Positions 7,099-14,451 of a stretch of 45,031 bases of DNA are shown piece after piece. Made by a program: the position numbers and the translations under genes. The notes below the pieces were generated by a model, which saw nothing but the letters and a program-made list of their open reading frames with translations, searched no databases and was not told where the DNA came from. Position 1 is the stretch's first letter. Each line of letters begins with the position of its first letter. Source of the DNA: JAAYDH01 sp035353055 (GTDB lineage: Bacteria > Bacillota_I > Bacilli_A > RFN20 > CAG-826); contig DAOPYW010000009.1 of the NCBI GenBank assembly GCA_035353055.1, positions 1-45,031 of the forward strand, in the 5' to 3' direction.

Positions 7099-8310
7099 AT
7101 GGATAAAGAAATTGAACTATTAATCAAAGAGGAAACGAACCGCCAGAATATCGGAATCGAGTTGATCGCTAGCGAGAACTACGCGAGCAAAGAAATCCGC
7201 GAAGCTTGCAGTTCCATCCTCACCAATAAGTACGCCGAGGGGTATCCTGGACACCGCTACTACGGTGGCTGTGAAGTGGTCGACAAAGTCGAAAATCTCG
7301 CCATCGAAAGAGCCTGCCAATTATTTGATGTCAAATATGCTAACGTGCAGCCCCACAGTGGAAGCCAAGCGAACGCGGCAGCCTATCGGGCTCTGCTACC
7401 AGATGGAGGAAAAATCCTCTCTCTCGTCTTAAATGATGGCGGGCATCTCACTCATGGCTCCCCCGTCAGCTTCTCCAGCCACTTCTATCAATTTGTCTTC
7501 TATCCTTTAAATACAAGTGGTCAGTTGGACTACGAAGAGATCAGAAGAATTGCTCTATTAGAGAAACCCAATCTCATCATGGCAGGCTATAGCGCTTACC
7601 CCTATGCGATTGATTTCAAGAAATTCCGCGAAATCGCTGATGAAGTGGGCTGCTACTTCCTCGTCGATATGGCACATATCGCTGGCCTAGTGGCCGGAGG
7701 CGTTCACATGAACCCCTGCCCATATGCGGATGTCGTCACTTCCACCACTCATAAGACCCTGCGTGGTCCTAGAGGTGGATTAATCCTCACCAATAGCGAA
7801 GAGATGATTAAAAGAATCAATTCCGCAATTTTCCCCTTCTATCAAGGTGGGCCATTAGAGCACATAATCGCTGCGAAAGCTATTTGCTTTAAAGAAGCGA
7901 ATACTGATGAATTTAAAAAATATGCCCAAGCAATCATTGATAATACGAAAGCATGCCAAGAGGAATTCAAGCGCTTAGGTGCCATCGTCACGGGAACTGA
8001 TAACCACCTCTTTATGGTTAATACCTTAAATTCCTACGGAATCAATGGATTAGATGCTCAAAAGAAACTAGAACTCATCAATGTGACAACCAATAAAAAC
8101 ATGTTGCCAAACGACACTTTAAAGCCAAATAAGACCAGCGGTTTGCGCATTGGCTTCGCGGCCACTACCACTCGTGGATGCGCGGATGAAGATGCTCGCG
8201 AAATTGCTCGCCTCATCCATGAATTCTTATCTGATCAAATCGATGAAGCTAAAGCGAAAGAAAGAGTCGCTAAGCTCGTGAAGAATTGGAAGTTAATCGA
8301 GAAAATTTAA
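7099..8310 (+). CDS. glyA: Serine hydroxymethyltransferase
   Basis: A 403-residue PLP enzyme that interconverts serine and glycine with tetrahydrofolate and feeds one-carbon units to nucleotide and methionine synthesis in the cytoplasm. The N-terminal IGIELIASENYAS and TNKYAEGYPGHRYYGG blocks, the HSGSQAN block and the PLP-lysine motif TTHKTLRGPRGG (K219) are all present. I chose the ATG at 7099 because AAGGAG (7083-7088) is ten bases upstream; an in-frame GTG at 7090 directly abuts that site and is unlikely to be used. An extended -10 (TGC-TAGAAT, 7069-7077) lies upstream and a terminator follows the stop. It is a single-gene unit divergent from the glycosyltransferase. Confidence 0.98.
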   Translation: MDKEIELLIKEETNRQNIGIELIASENYASKEIREACSSILTNKYAEGYPGHRYYGGCEVVDKVENLAIERACQLFDVKYANVQPHSGSQANAAAYRALLPDGGKILSLVLNDGGHLTHGSPVSFSSHFYQFVFYPLNTSGQLDYEEIRRIALLEKPNLIMAGYSAYPYAIDFKKFREIADEVGCYFLVDMAHIAGLVAGGVHMNPCPYADVVTSTTHKTLRGPRGGLILTNSEEMIKRINSAIFPFYQGGPLEHIIAAKAICFKEANTDEFKKYAQAIIDNTKACQEEFKRLGAIVTGTDNHLFMVNTLNSYGINGLDAQKKLELINVTTNKNMLPNDTLKPNKTSGLRIGFAATTTRGCADEDAREIARLIHEFLSDQIDEAKAKERVAKLVKNWKLIEKI

Positions 8311-8312
8311 TT

Positions 8313-8333
8313 AAGGGGCTTTGCTCCTTTTTT
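8313..8333 (+). terminator. Terminator of glyA
   Basis: AAGGGGC, a three-base loop and GCTCCTT, followed by T-rich sequence. The stem includes one G-T pair. Confidence 0.8.
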
Positions 8334-8361
8334 ATTTTCTGGAAACGATTGATAATTTAAC

Positions 8362-8387
8362 AAAAAAGCGATTTTGTTAATCGCTTT
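8362..8387 (-). terminator. Terminator of the cupin gene
   Basis: On the minus strand AAAGCGAT (8380-8387), seven-base loop, ATCGCTTT (8365-8372), ending in a run of T (8362-8367). Confidence 0.85.
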
Positions 8388-8408
8388 ATCAAAATTGATT
8401 TATCATTT

Positions 8409-8732
8409 CTAATACGAAACAACAAGAATCATCTTGAATCTCTCTTGACCATAGACCGCATGGGGGATGTCTTTCGGCATGATTAATGTTTCCCCTTCTT
8501 TGAGAAGATGAGGTTTTCCTCCAACCGTGAATCTGCCCTCTCCATCGATAACCGTCACCATCGCATCTCCTCCGGAAGCGTGAGTAGAAATCTCCTCCCC
8601 CTTATCAAAAGAAAAAATCGTGACGCTCACATGGTCATTTTGCAATAAGGTTTTGCTGATCACTTGCCCAGGTTTGTATTCGACTTGGTCTTTGAGCAAT
8701 AGCTTTTCGTTTTTGTTAATATTCTTATACAT
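8409..8732 (-). CDS. Small cupin-domain protein
   Basis: A 107-residue single-domain cupin. The first cupin motif is seen around SVTIFSFDKGEEISTHASGGDAMVTVIDGEGRF (about 35-67) with His51 as a probable metal ligand, and the second around LKEGETLIMPKDIPHAV (about 77-93) with the conserved Pro and His. Proteins of this size and form bind a divalent metal or a small ligand; no substrate can be assigned. AAGGAA lies at the right distance before the ATG. It stands alone with its own terminator between glyA and the DUF1295 gene. Confidence 0.88.
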   Translation of the reverse strand: MYKNINKNEKLLLKDQVEYKPGQVISKTLLQNDHVSVTIFSFDKGEEISTHASGGDAMVTVIDGEGRFTVGGKPHLLKEGETLIMPKDIPHAVYGQERFKMILVVSY

Positions 8733-8802
8733 ATTTATTCCTTCTTCTTTATCTTAATAATCGAAACAGATTTTGCCAAATCATATGCTTACAAGCCGCT
8801 GA

Positions 8803-9675
8803 TTATGAATGTTTCCGATGGAATTTGGGCAGTATTAGCATTCGAGAGGTTGTTCTTCGATAAAGAGCATAGTCGCTTCTTCTCTCCATCTGGCGTTTTT
8901 CCATCAAAGGAATAGAGATGAATTCAAACAAGAGAAGAATGAGAACAAAGCCATATCCTAGATACCAAACTTGGATATGGCTTAACAGTAGCGAGGCACA
9001 TAAGCCAATCCAGATGAGATTCTCTCCTAAATAGTTTGGATGCCTCGACAGTTTCCATAAGCCGACTTGGCACACTTTCTTTTCTTTGGTGGTTTTTAAG
9101 AATGAATGCATCTGATGGTCAGCTAAGGATTCTAAGATAACTCCCAGTAGGGTAATTCCTGCTCCGATTAAAGCCAGGGGGCTCGCCCCATTGATAATTA
9201 TGTAGAGAAGGGGTAATGTGCCACCGTAAACAAGCACTGTGGGAATCATCTGTAAACCCGCAAAATTTACGATATGAAAGACTAATTTGCTGGATTTTTC
9301 TCGATAATGGCGGTATCGCCAGTCTTCCCAGAGGAGATTATCGAAAGTAATCAGCCAGTTAATCGTCAGCCTCCAGCTCCAGAGGGAGAAGACGGCATAG
9401 ATTATCCAAGCGTAGACATTAGCCCCGCCGCGCTGGATTAAAATCGCGGTCGCAATCATCCAAGGTGCTATCGACCAATATGGGTCGTAAACACTAGTGT
9501 TTTTAAGAATTAAAGAGCTAATCCAAACAATGAGAGTGGCTGCAACATCGGCAAAGAAAAATTGCACACAGATATTGTTTTCAATCCAAAGCGACGAAAA
9601 ATATCCGCCAATAAAAGCAGCAATATAGATTGATAGCACTAACAGCAAAGACAAAGCTTTCGATTTTTTAATCAT
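8803..9675 (-). CDS. DUF1295 / steroid 5-alpha-reductase-like membrane protein
   Basis: A 290-residue polytopic membrane protein with about seven hydrophobic segments. The C-terminal half carries the LWKLSRHPNYLGENLIWIGL motif (about 205-224) that is shared by DUF1295 proteins, 5-alpha-reductases and isoprenylcysteine methyltransferases and binds the nucleotide or methyl donor. The family is widespread but its bacterial reaction is not established. The ATG at 9675 has no clear ribosome site; the next internal Met is too far in to be an alternative. It lies downstream of the SHOCT protein gene on the same strand, 59 bases away, and could be cotranscribed. Confidence 0.88.
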   Translation of the reverse strand: MIKKSKALSLLLVLSIYIAAFIGGYFSSLWIENNICVQFFFADVAATLIVWISSLILKNTSVYDPYWSIAPWMIATAILIQRGGANVYAWIIYAVFSLWSWRLTINWLITFDNLLWEDWRYRHYREKSSKLVFHIVNFAGLQMIPTVLVYGGTLPLLYIIINGASPLALIGAGITLLGVILESLADHQMHSFLKTTKEKKVCQVGLWKLSRHPNYLGENLIWIGLCASLLLSHIQVWYLGYGFVLILLLFEFISIPLMEKRQMERRSDYALYRRTTSRMLILPKFHRKHS

Positions 9676-9734
9676 AATGAAATTACGTTTTGATATGAAA
9701 AAATCTATTAAAAAACTTTTTCATGAAATACAAA

Positions 9735-10154
9735 TTAATTAACTTGATTCAAAATAGCATTCTTTTCCTTTTCGAATTGCTCATCAGAAATAACGCCGTC
9801 TTTATGGAGTTCATTTAACTTAACTAATTTATCTAAGTCTTCTTTGGATAATGTATTGCTGCGATTATCGGCATTTCTCACGTGTTCCATACCCGCTTGG
9901 ATGAATTGGCACATAGTCGCTGCTTTATATATATAAAAATGGTATTGAACGCTGCTGTTTTTCATTCTGACAATCACATGCTTTTTAATTCCTGAAATGA
10001 TGCTTAAATCATCGATATCCCGATAATAAATCTTGAGGGAGTATTTAGGATTTCCGTTGCGGGCTTGGAAAGTAAAGTAATCTTCGTAAAAGTAAATGCC
10101 ACCATCAGCAAAAGCGGTATCACAGATCATGTTTTTATTTATATAGTCAATCAT
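9735..10154 (-). CDS. SHOCT-domain protein with N-terminal PH-like region
   Basis: The last ~30 residues (about 105-136, EDLDKLVKLNELHKDGVISDEQFEKEK) are a SHOCT domain, a short helical pair found at the C-terminus of many bacterial proteins and thought to mediate oligomerisation. The N-terminal ~95 residues look like a beta-rich PH-type domain. I start at the ATG at 10154 (139 residues) because AAAAAGGAAA is well spaced before it, while the further upstream ATG lies at the predicted transcription start just after TATACT (about 10182-10187). No membrane segment. Function unknown. Confidence 0.8.
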   Translation of the reverse strand: MIDYINKNMICDTAFADGGIYFYEDYFTFQARNGNPKYSLKIYYRDIDDLSIISGIKKHVIVRMKNSSVQYHFYIYKAATMCQFIQAGMEHVRNADNRSNTLSKEDLDKLVKLNELHKDGVISDEQFEKEKNAILNQVN

Positions 10155-10190
10155 AGTTAAATTTCCTTTTTGCATTGATAAGTATATCAC

Positions 10191-10226
10191 TAAAAATAAA
10201 AAGCCTTAATATTTACTATTAAAGCT
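10191..10226 (-). terminator. Terminator of the tRNA-fMet transcript
   Basis: On the minus strand AAAGCTTTAATA pairs with TATTAAGGCTTT around a five-base loop, followed by a T-rich tract. The plus strand also has a T-run after the hairpin, so it may work in both directions. Confidence 0.75.
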
Positions 10227-10238
10227 TTCTTTTTTGTC

Positions 10239-10316
10239 TGGTTGCGGGGAGTGGATTTGAACCAACTGACCTTCAGGTTATGGGCCTGACGAGCTACCAG
10301 GCTGCTCTACCCCGCG
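10239..10316 (-). tRNA. tRNA-fMet (CAT), atypical
   Basis: Identified as the initiator by its C1 opposite A72 (CGCGGGG at the 5' end, CCCCGCA before the discriminator), anticodon CAT and encoded CCA. Three departures are seen. The anticodon loop is CCCATAA, so position 33 is C in place of the near-universal U. The anticodon stem TCAGG/CCTGA has A-U at 29:41 where most bacterial initiators have G-C. The T-stem GTTGG/CCACT has a U-C mismatch at 50:64 (or a bulged U), and the gene is 78 bases, one more than usual. It lies 27 bases after rpsU on the same strand and may be processed from the same transcript. Confidence 0.9.
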
Positions 10317-10320
10317 ATGT

Positions 10321-10340
10321 ACAGGGGGTTTCACCCTGTT
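10321..10340 (-). other. Hairpin between rpsU and tRNA-fMet
   Basis: ACAGGG (10321-10326) and CCCTGT (10334-10339) form a 6-bp stem with no T-tract after it on the minus strand. It could be a weak terminator, an mRNA 3' end protector or an RNase site that separates the rpsU mRNA from the tRNA. Confidence 0.5.
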
Positions 10341-10343
10341 AAG

Positions 10344-10520
10344 TTATTTGCGATTTTTACGACGAGCGTTTTCGCTCTTAACTTTTCTCTTGAGACTCTT
10401 CTTTAAAAAGAATTTTCTCTTGCGAGCTTCCTGGATGGTGCCCGCCTTGCTGACCTGACGTTTGAATCTGCGAAGAGCATCATCCAACGTTTCGTTTTCA
10501 CGAACTGCAGTCTTTGGCAT
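10344..10520 (-). CDS. rpsU: 30S ribosomal protein S21
   Basis: A 58-residue basic protein: MPKTAVRENETLDDALRRF at the N-terminus followed by QVSKAGTIQEARKRKFF and a Lys/Arg-rich tail ending KSENARRKNRK. This is the complete S21 family pattern at normal length. S21 sits on the 30S platform near the anti-Shine-Dalgarno sequence and supports initiation complex formation. A strong AGGAGGTG site precedes the ATG. A TATAAT box lies upstream inside the 13-base palindrome GTCTATTATAGAC. It is followed on the same strand by the initiator tRNA gene, so two initiation components lie together. Confidence 0.96.
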   Translation of the reverse strand: MPKTAVRENETLDDALRRFKRQVSKAGTIQEARKRKFFLKKSLKRKVKSENARRKNRK

Positions 10521-10550
10521 ACGTATTCACCTCCTAAGTTGCTTTCGCCT

Positions 10551-10585
10551 TGTCTATTATAGACTTATTTATAAATAAAAATCAA
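10551..10585 (-). promoter_or_regulatory. rpsU promoter
   Basis: On the minus strand TATAAT lies within the palindrome GTCTATTATAGAC at about 10551-10563, with TTGATT about 18 bases upstream. The long leader and strong ribosome site fit a highly expressed gene. Confidence 0.55.
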
Positions 10586-10588
10586 CAA

Positions 10589-10612
10589 AGAAAAAGGGCC
10601 TTTCGACCCTTT
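10589..10612 (-). terminator. Terminator of deoC
   Basis: On the minus strand AAAGGG (10607-10612), an eight-base loop, CCCTTT (10593-10598) and continuing T residues. Confidence 0.75.
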
Positions 10613-10624
10613 AAGATTTTTAGT

Positions 10625-11260
10625 TTAGATAATCTTGCAACCGTTGCTAGTTCCGATGCGGCTAGCGCCAGCTTCCACCATGGCAAGGAGATCTTCGTGA
10701 GTTCTCACGCCTCCAGAAGCTTTGACGCCCATCTTGGGACCGACAGTCTGGCGCATTAAGGCGACATCATGAACGGTAGCACCACCAGTAGAAAATCCTG
10801 TGCTGGTCTTAACAAAGTCAGCACCAGCTTTCTTGCTTGCAGCGCAAGCGCGCACTTTTTCATCATCAGTGAGCAAGCAGGTTTCAATAATTACTTTTAG
10901 GACCTTTTTCCCAGCGACTTGCTTGAGGAGAGCAATCTCTTCTTGCACATAATCATCATGGCCGGCTTTTAACATGCCAACATTGATGACCATGTCGATT
11001 TCTTCCGCGCCTTCTTTAATCGCTAATTCAGCTTCTTGAACCTTGGTCTTGGTTAAGTTCATTCCTAAAGGAAATCCGATAACAGTGCAGACTTTGACAT
11101 CGCTGCCTTTGAGGCATTCCGAAGCCAATGGTACATAAGCGGGATTGACACAGACGCTCATGAAATCAAATTGTTTAGCCTCTTCACAGAGCTTCATCAC
11201 TTGTTCAGGAGTCGCATCTTGCTTTAATAAAGTATGATCAATAAGTTTGTTGTATTTCAT
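10625..11260 (-). CDS. deoC: Deoxyribose-phosphate aldolase
   Basis: A 211-residue class I aldolase that splits 2-deoxyribose 5-phosphate into glyceraldehyde 3-phosphate and acetaldehyde, the last step in deoxynucleoside catabolism. The key residues are in place: D89 in EEIDMVINVG, the Schiff-base K151 in FVKTSTGF and the activating K180 in GVKASGGV. The phosphate-binding C-terminal loop reads RIGTSNGCKII where GTSSG is more usual, a conservative change. Length is at the short end of the family but complete. AGAGGTAA precedes the ATG and a TATAAT box lies at 11278-11283. No deoxynucleoside phosphorylase gene is next to it. Confidence 0.97.
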   Translation of the reverse strand: MKYNKLIDHTLLKQDATPEQVMKLCEEAKQFDFMSVCVNPAYVPLASECLKGSDVKVCTVIGFPLGMNLTKTKVQEAELAIKEGAEEIDMVINVGMLKAGHDDYVQEEIALLKQVAGKKVLKVIIETCLLTDDEKVRACAASKKAGADFVKTSTGFSTGGATVHDVALMRQTVGPKMGVKASGGVRTHEDLLAMVEAGASRIGTSNGCKII

Positions 11261-11285
11261 AAATTACCTCTTTTATTATTATAAA

Positions 11286-11310
11286 CAAAAAAGAGAAGGT
11301 CGGGTGACCT
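11286..11310 (-). terminator. Terminator of rpmF
   Basis: On the minus strand AGGTC, loop ACCC, GACCT (11297-11310), then a T-rich run (11286-11291). The stem is only 5 bp, so read-through into deoC is possible. Confidence 0.65.
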
Positions 11311-11315
11311 AATCT

Positions 11316-11600
11316 TTATTCAGCTTTTGGTTCAGCGGGTTTTTCAACGGGCTTCTTGGCTGGTTTGCGAGTCGATTTCTTACCAGCGGCAGCGGCTTTC
11401 TTTTCCGCTTCCTTGGTGACAAGTTTGCCGTTTAAGTAAACAGCTTTGCCATCGTAGAAACCACATTTTGGGCATACATGGTGCGATTTGATCATCGTGC
11501 CGCAATTAGGGCAAGTGACTAAACCAGTAACATTTAGTTTAAAATGTGTTCTTCTTAATCTTTTTCTTGTTTTCGAAATTCTTCTTGGTGAGACTGCCAT
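11316..11600 (-). CDS. rpmF: 50S ribosomal protein L32 with long C-terminal tail
   Basis: The first ~60 residues are a standard L32: MAVSPRRISKTRKRLRRTH, then a zinc ribbon with Cys-Pro-Asn-Cys at about 30-33 and Cys-Pro-Lys-Cys at about 43-46, and the GFYDGKAVY segment. Usual L32 ends near residue 57-60. This one continues for about 34 residues rich in Lys, Ala, Pro and Glu (KKAAAAGKKSTRKPAKKPVEKPAEPKAE). The tail is low-complexity and probably disordered, as in ribosomal proteins of some Mollicutes. A strong promoter (TTGACT, 18 bases, TATAAT) and a GGGAGGA ribosome site precede it. Confidence 0.95.
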   Translation of the reverse strand: MAVSPRRISKTRKRLRRTHFKLNVTGLVTCPNCGTMIKSHHVCPKCGFYDGKAVYLNGKLVTKEAEKKAAAAGKKSTRKPAKKPVEKPAEPKAE

Positions 11601-11630
11601 AGCGATATCCTCCCTTTTTCAACATGATTA

Positions 11631-11660
11631 ATTATATTAATACTAGCCATAGATAGTCAA
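11631..11660 (-). promoter_or_regulatory. rpmF promoter
   Basis: On the minus strand TTGACT (11655-11660), 18 bases, TATAAT (11631-11636), one of the best sigma-A promoters in the window. Confidence 0.75.
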
Positions 11661-11693
11661 GCCAGTTTTGGACAAGTTCTAAATAAATGCATT

Positions 11694-12965
11694 TTATTTT
11701 GATAAAATCATTCTTTTTCTCAAAATGACATTAAGATGCTTCCCAACCTTTCCTTCTACTGAAGGAACTTTGACTTCGATATAATTAGTCGTGTGGCCAA
11801 TATTAAAACCATTTTGATATCTTTCCACTAGCACGGTGACCTTGTGACCAATAAACTGAGAAGTATATTCCTCCCATAATTCATTAGAGAGGTCGATTAG
11901 TTGCTTAACTCTTTGAGTTTTTACATGGGGTGAAACTTGATCAGACATCTTGGCGGCGGGGGTGCCTTCTCGTGGAGAAAAGGGAAAGACATGGAGAAGA
12001 TGAAAACCGCATCGCTTGATAAATTCATATGTTTCCATGAACTCTTTTTCAGTCTCTGTAGGAAATCCGACAATCACATCGGTGGTTAACGCTAATTGAG
12101 GAATAGCTTCTTTAATTTTGTTAATTTTGGCTAAAAACTCTTCATTGTTATAGCGGCGAGCCATTCTCTTTAAAACCGTCGGCGAGCCGCTTTGCAAAGG
12201 AATATGTAGGTGTTTAGCGAGATTTGGCCTCTCTTTTAAAAGATTAATCAGGTGATCATCAATCTCGCTCTCTTCGATGGAAGATATTCTCAATGAAGAT
12301 AAATGAGGTATATCAAGTAGCTGCTCCACTAATTGGGAAAAAGTAATATTGCCTAAATCTTGTCCATAACCGCCAACATGAATGCCGGAAAGGATGATTT
12401 CTTGGTAGCCTTGTCCCACTAAGTACACAGCTTCAGCAAGGACGTTTTCTGGTTTTCGTGAACGGAGTTTACCTCGGCGATAGGGAATGATGCAATAGGT
12501 GCAAAAGTTGTTACATCCGTCTTCAATTTTCAAATAAGCTCGCGTGTTCTCACAATAAGAGGTGAGCCCGAATTCTTCATAGGCAAATTGTCGAGGATTC
12601 TCGTCGACCAAAACTATTTTTTTATGATCTTTTTGATATTGTTTAATGAGATTAGGAATCTCGTGTCGATGGGAAGTGCCCACTAAAATTGTAGGTTTGA
12701 TATCTTCAAGGATAAAATCTTTGTTTCCTTGAGCATAGCAGCCCATCACAACGATGATTGCTTCCGGATATAAGCGCTGAAATTTTCGGATGTGTTGGCG
12801 GGATTTTTGATCAGCAGTGGAAGTGACTGAGCAAGTATTGATAATCACCACGTCTGGCGTCGATGAGTCATCTTCCTGAAAGCCTTCATTTCTCAATAGA
12901 GAAGATAGAGCTGCACATTCATAACTGTTGACCTTGCAGCCTAAAGAAAAGATTTTGAAAATCAT
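11694..12965 (-). CDS. mtaB: tRNA t6A37 methylthiotransferase MtaB
   Basis: A 423-residue methylthiotransferase. The N-terminal UPF0004 domain holds C10, C45 and C76, which bind the auxiliary 4Fe-4S cluster. The radical SAM domain has the CxxxCxxC motif C151-NNF-C155-TY-C158. A short TRAM-like C-terminus (about 370-423) would bind RNA. The MtaB branch converts N6-threonylcarbamoyladenosine at position 37 to its 2-methylthio form in tRNAs that read ANN codons; MiaB and RimO differ at their N-termini and partners. It is the last gene of a tight four-gene operon, starting two bases after the stop of the gene before. Confidence 0.94.
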   Translation of the reverse strand: MIFKIFSLGCKVNSYECAALSSLLRNEGFQEDDSSTPDVVIINTCSVTSTADQKSRQHIRKFQRLYPEAIIVVMGCYAQGNKDFILEDIKPTILVGTSHRHEIPNLIKQYQKDHKKIVLVDENPRQFAYEEFGLTSYCENTRAYLKIEDGCNNFCTYCIIPYRRGKLRSRKPENVLAEAVYLVGQGYQEIILSGIHVGGYGQDLGNITFSQLVEQLLDIPHLSSLRISSIEESEIDDHLINLLKERPNLAKHLHIPLQSGSPTVLKRMARRYNNEEFLAKINKIKEAIPQLALTTDVIVGFPTETEKEFMETYEFIKRCGFHLLHVFPFSPREGTPAAKMSDQVSPHVKTQRVKQLIDLSNELWEEYTSQFIGHKVTVLVERYQNGFNIGHTTNYIEVKVPSVEGKVGKHLNVILRKRMILSK

Positions 12966-12967
12966 GT

Positions 12968-13741
12968 TTATTCCCTGTGACTTTTATTGATGATAGAAAG
13001 CATTTTTGTGGAAATGAAGCCACTTTTGAAGAGATTTTGCACAAATTCTTCACGATTATAATTAAAGTATGATTCGACGACAGGGCGAATTCTCTCGAGC
13101 ATGTGATGGTCGCTAACTCGCTTCATATACTTATCAAATAAGACGATTTTCTCGTCGAGTCTTCCCTGAGAGTTCACTAGATATATCGTATTGGTATCAT
13201 AGTGAAAGTAAGCGACTTCTTTGTCGCTCTTATAGACGCTGACTAAGCGGGTGAAGTAGGAATTGAATAGCTCCGCACCATAAGTATCGAAAGGGTCGAC
13301 AATTGCCTTCGTGTAATTCTTGATCAATTCGTTATAGGGGGGCTTTAGTAACTTCTCAGGCTCTTCAACATAAATGAGGTTAATTGCTTTCGTGAAAAAA
13401 GGAATGAATATTTTTTCTTTGTTAGCCATCAAATATGGCAATTCAACCAGTCTTTCCTCGAGAGCTTTTCTAAAGATTTTGCTATCGGATTTGGAATGGC
13501 TGGGCAGATATTTATTTAGGCTGATGACTTCCTTTTCGACGGAGTCTTTATTGAGCAAACCATAGAGAATGCAATTAGCTCGCATGACATTAAAATCATC
13601 GATATCGCTGTCGTAAAGGAAAGAATACTTCGGGAATTTGTTCAACGATTCGCGGTTCTCTAAAAAGAAACGATATTCCTCGCTCTTTTGAAACGCCTTG
13701 CGCTTCTTTTGATATTTATCAAGTAGTTCGTAGATTCCCAT
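12968..13741 (-). CDS. Unknown protein between rsmE and mtaB (257 aa)
   Basis: I do not recognise a family. It is a soluble protein, mostly helical and charged, rich in Lys, Tyr, Phe and Asn, with no signal peptide, membrane segment or Cys pair. The N-terminal ~75 residues are coiled and basic; a beta-like patch (VAYFHYDTNTIYLVNSQGRLDEK, about 178-200) lies near the C-terminus. Its ATG follows the rsmE stop by one base (TAATATG) and its stop precedes the mtaB start by two bases, so it is translated with two RNA-modification enzymes. A role in RNA handling is a guess from context only. Confidence 0.75.
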   Translation of the reverse strand: MGIYELLDKYQKKRKAFQKSEEYRFFLENRESLNKFPKYSFLYDSDIDDFNVMRANCILYGLLNKDSVEKEVISLNKYLPSHSKSDSKIFRKALEERLVELPYLMANKEKIFIPFFTKAINLIYVEEPEKLLKPPYNELIKNYTKAIVDPFDTYGAELFNSYFTRLVSVYKSDKEVAYFHYDTNTIYLVNSQGRLDEKIVLFDKYMKRVSDHHMLERIRPVVESYFNYNREEFVQNLFKSGFISTKMLSIINKSHRE

Positions 13742-13742
13742 A

Positions 13743-14450
13743 TTATTTCTCTAAGTAATATCCTATCACACTTAGCCCATATATTGCCGCAGTCTCACAT
13801 CTCAAGATTCTTCCACCTAAGGAAATAGGAGAAAAGCCTTGTTTGGCTAAGCTCTGGATTTCTTCTTCCGCAAATCCTCCTTCGGGTCCGACGCAAAAAG
13901 AGACGGAAGATTTTTTGGAAGCGAAAGGAAAGATTTTCCCTTGCTCAGAAAGCTTTTCATAAGCGACAAAGTTCTGCTTCGATATCGCGATTCGGGGAAG
14001 ATGATCAATATCCACCACTCCATATAGATTAGGGATGGTTAAGCGGTGCGATTGCTCGCTGGCTTCCTTTAATATTTTGAGATAGCGCTCGCTTTTTTTC
14101 TTAAAACTGGAATCGTCCATCTTTACCACGCAGTAGCGAGTATTGACAAGGATGATGTTTTTGACTCCTAATTCAGTGGCTTTTTGCAAGACTAATTCAA
14201 TCTTTTCGCCTTTAGCGAGAGGAAAGATTAAGGTCACATCAAAAGGGAGTTCACTATTTTGTTTTAAAGAGCTGATAACTCTGATTAATAAAGGGTTAGT
14301 CTGTACCACTTTAGCGAGATATAAGCTTCCGCAAGCGACGATTTCAATATCGTCGTTCTTCTTTGCTCTCATCACATGTAAAAGATGATGAATATTGCCA
14401 TCATCTAAAATCACTTTTTCTTGATCAATTCGAGCAAAATATCGCTGCAT
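13743..14450 (-). CDS. rsmE: 16S rRNA (uracil1498-N3)-methyltransferase
   Basis: A 235-residue SPOUT methyltransferase that methylates U1498 of 16S rRNA in the decoding region. The N-terminal PUA-like part begins MQRYFARIDQEKV; the C-terminal trefoil-knot domain carries FCVGPEGGFAEEEI and LGGRILRCETAAI, the SAM-binding knot motifs. I choose the ATG at 14450, one base after the stop of the upstream gene (TAAGATG), because the family starts MQRYF; a longer frame to 14507 would only overlap the upstream coding region. Translation is probably coupled. It is the second gene of a four-gene operon. Confidence 0.95.
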   Translation of the reverse strand: MQRYFARIDQEKVILDDGNIHHLLHVMRAKKNDDIEIVACGSLYLAKVVQTNPLLIRVISSLKQNSELPFDVTLIFPLAKGEKIELVLQKATELGVKNIILVNTRYCVVKMDDSSFKKKSERYLKILKEASEQSHRLTIPNLYGVVDIDHLPRIAISKQNFVAYEKLSEQGKIFPFASKKSSVSFCVGPEGGFAEEEIQSLAKQGFSPISLGGRILRCETAAIYGLSVIGYYLEK

Positions 14451-14451
14451 C

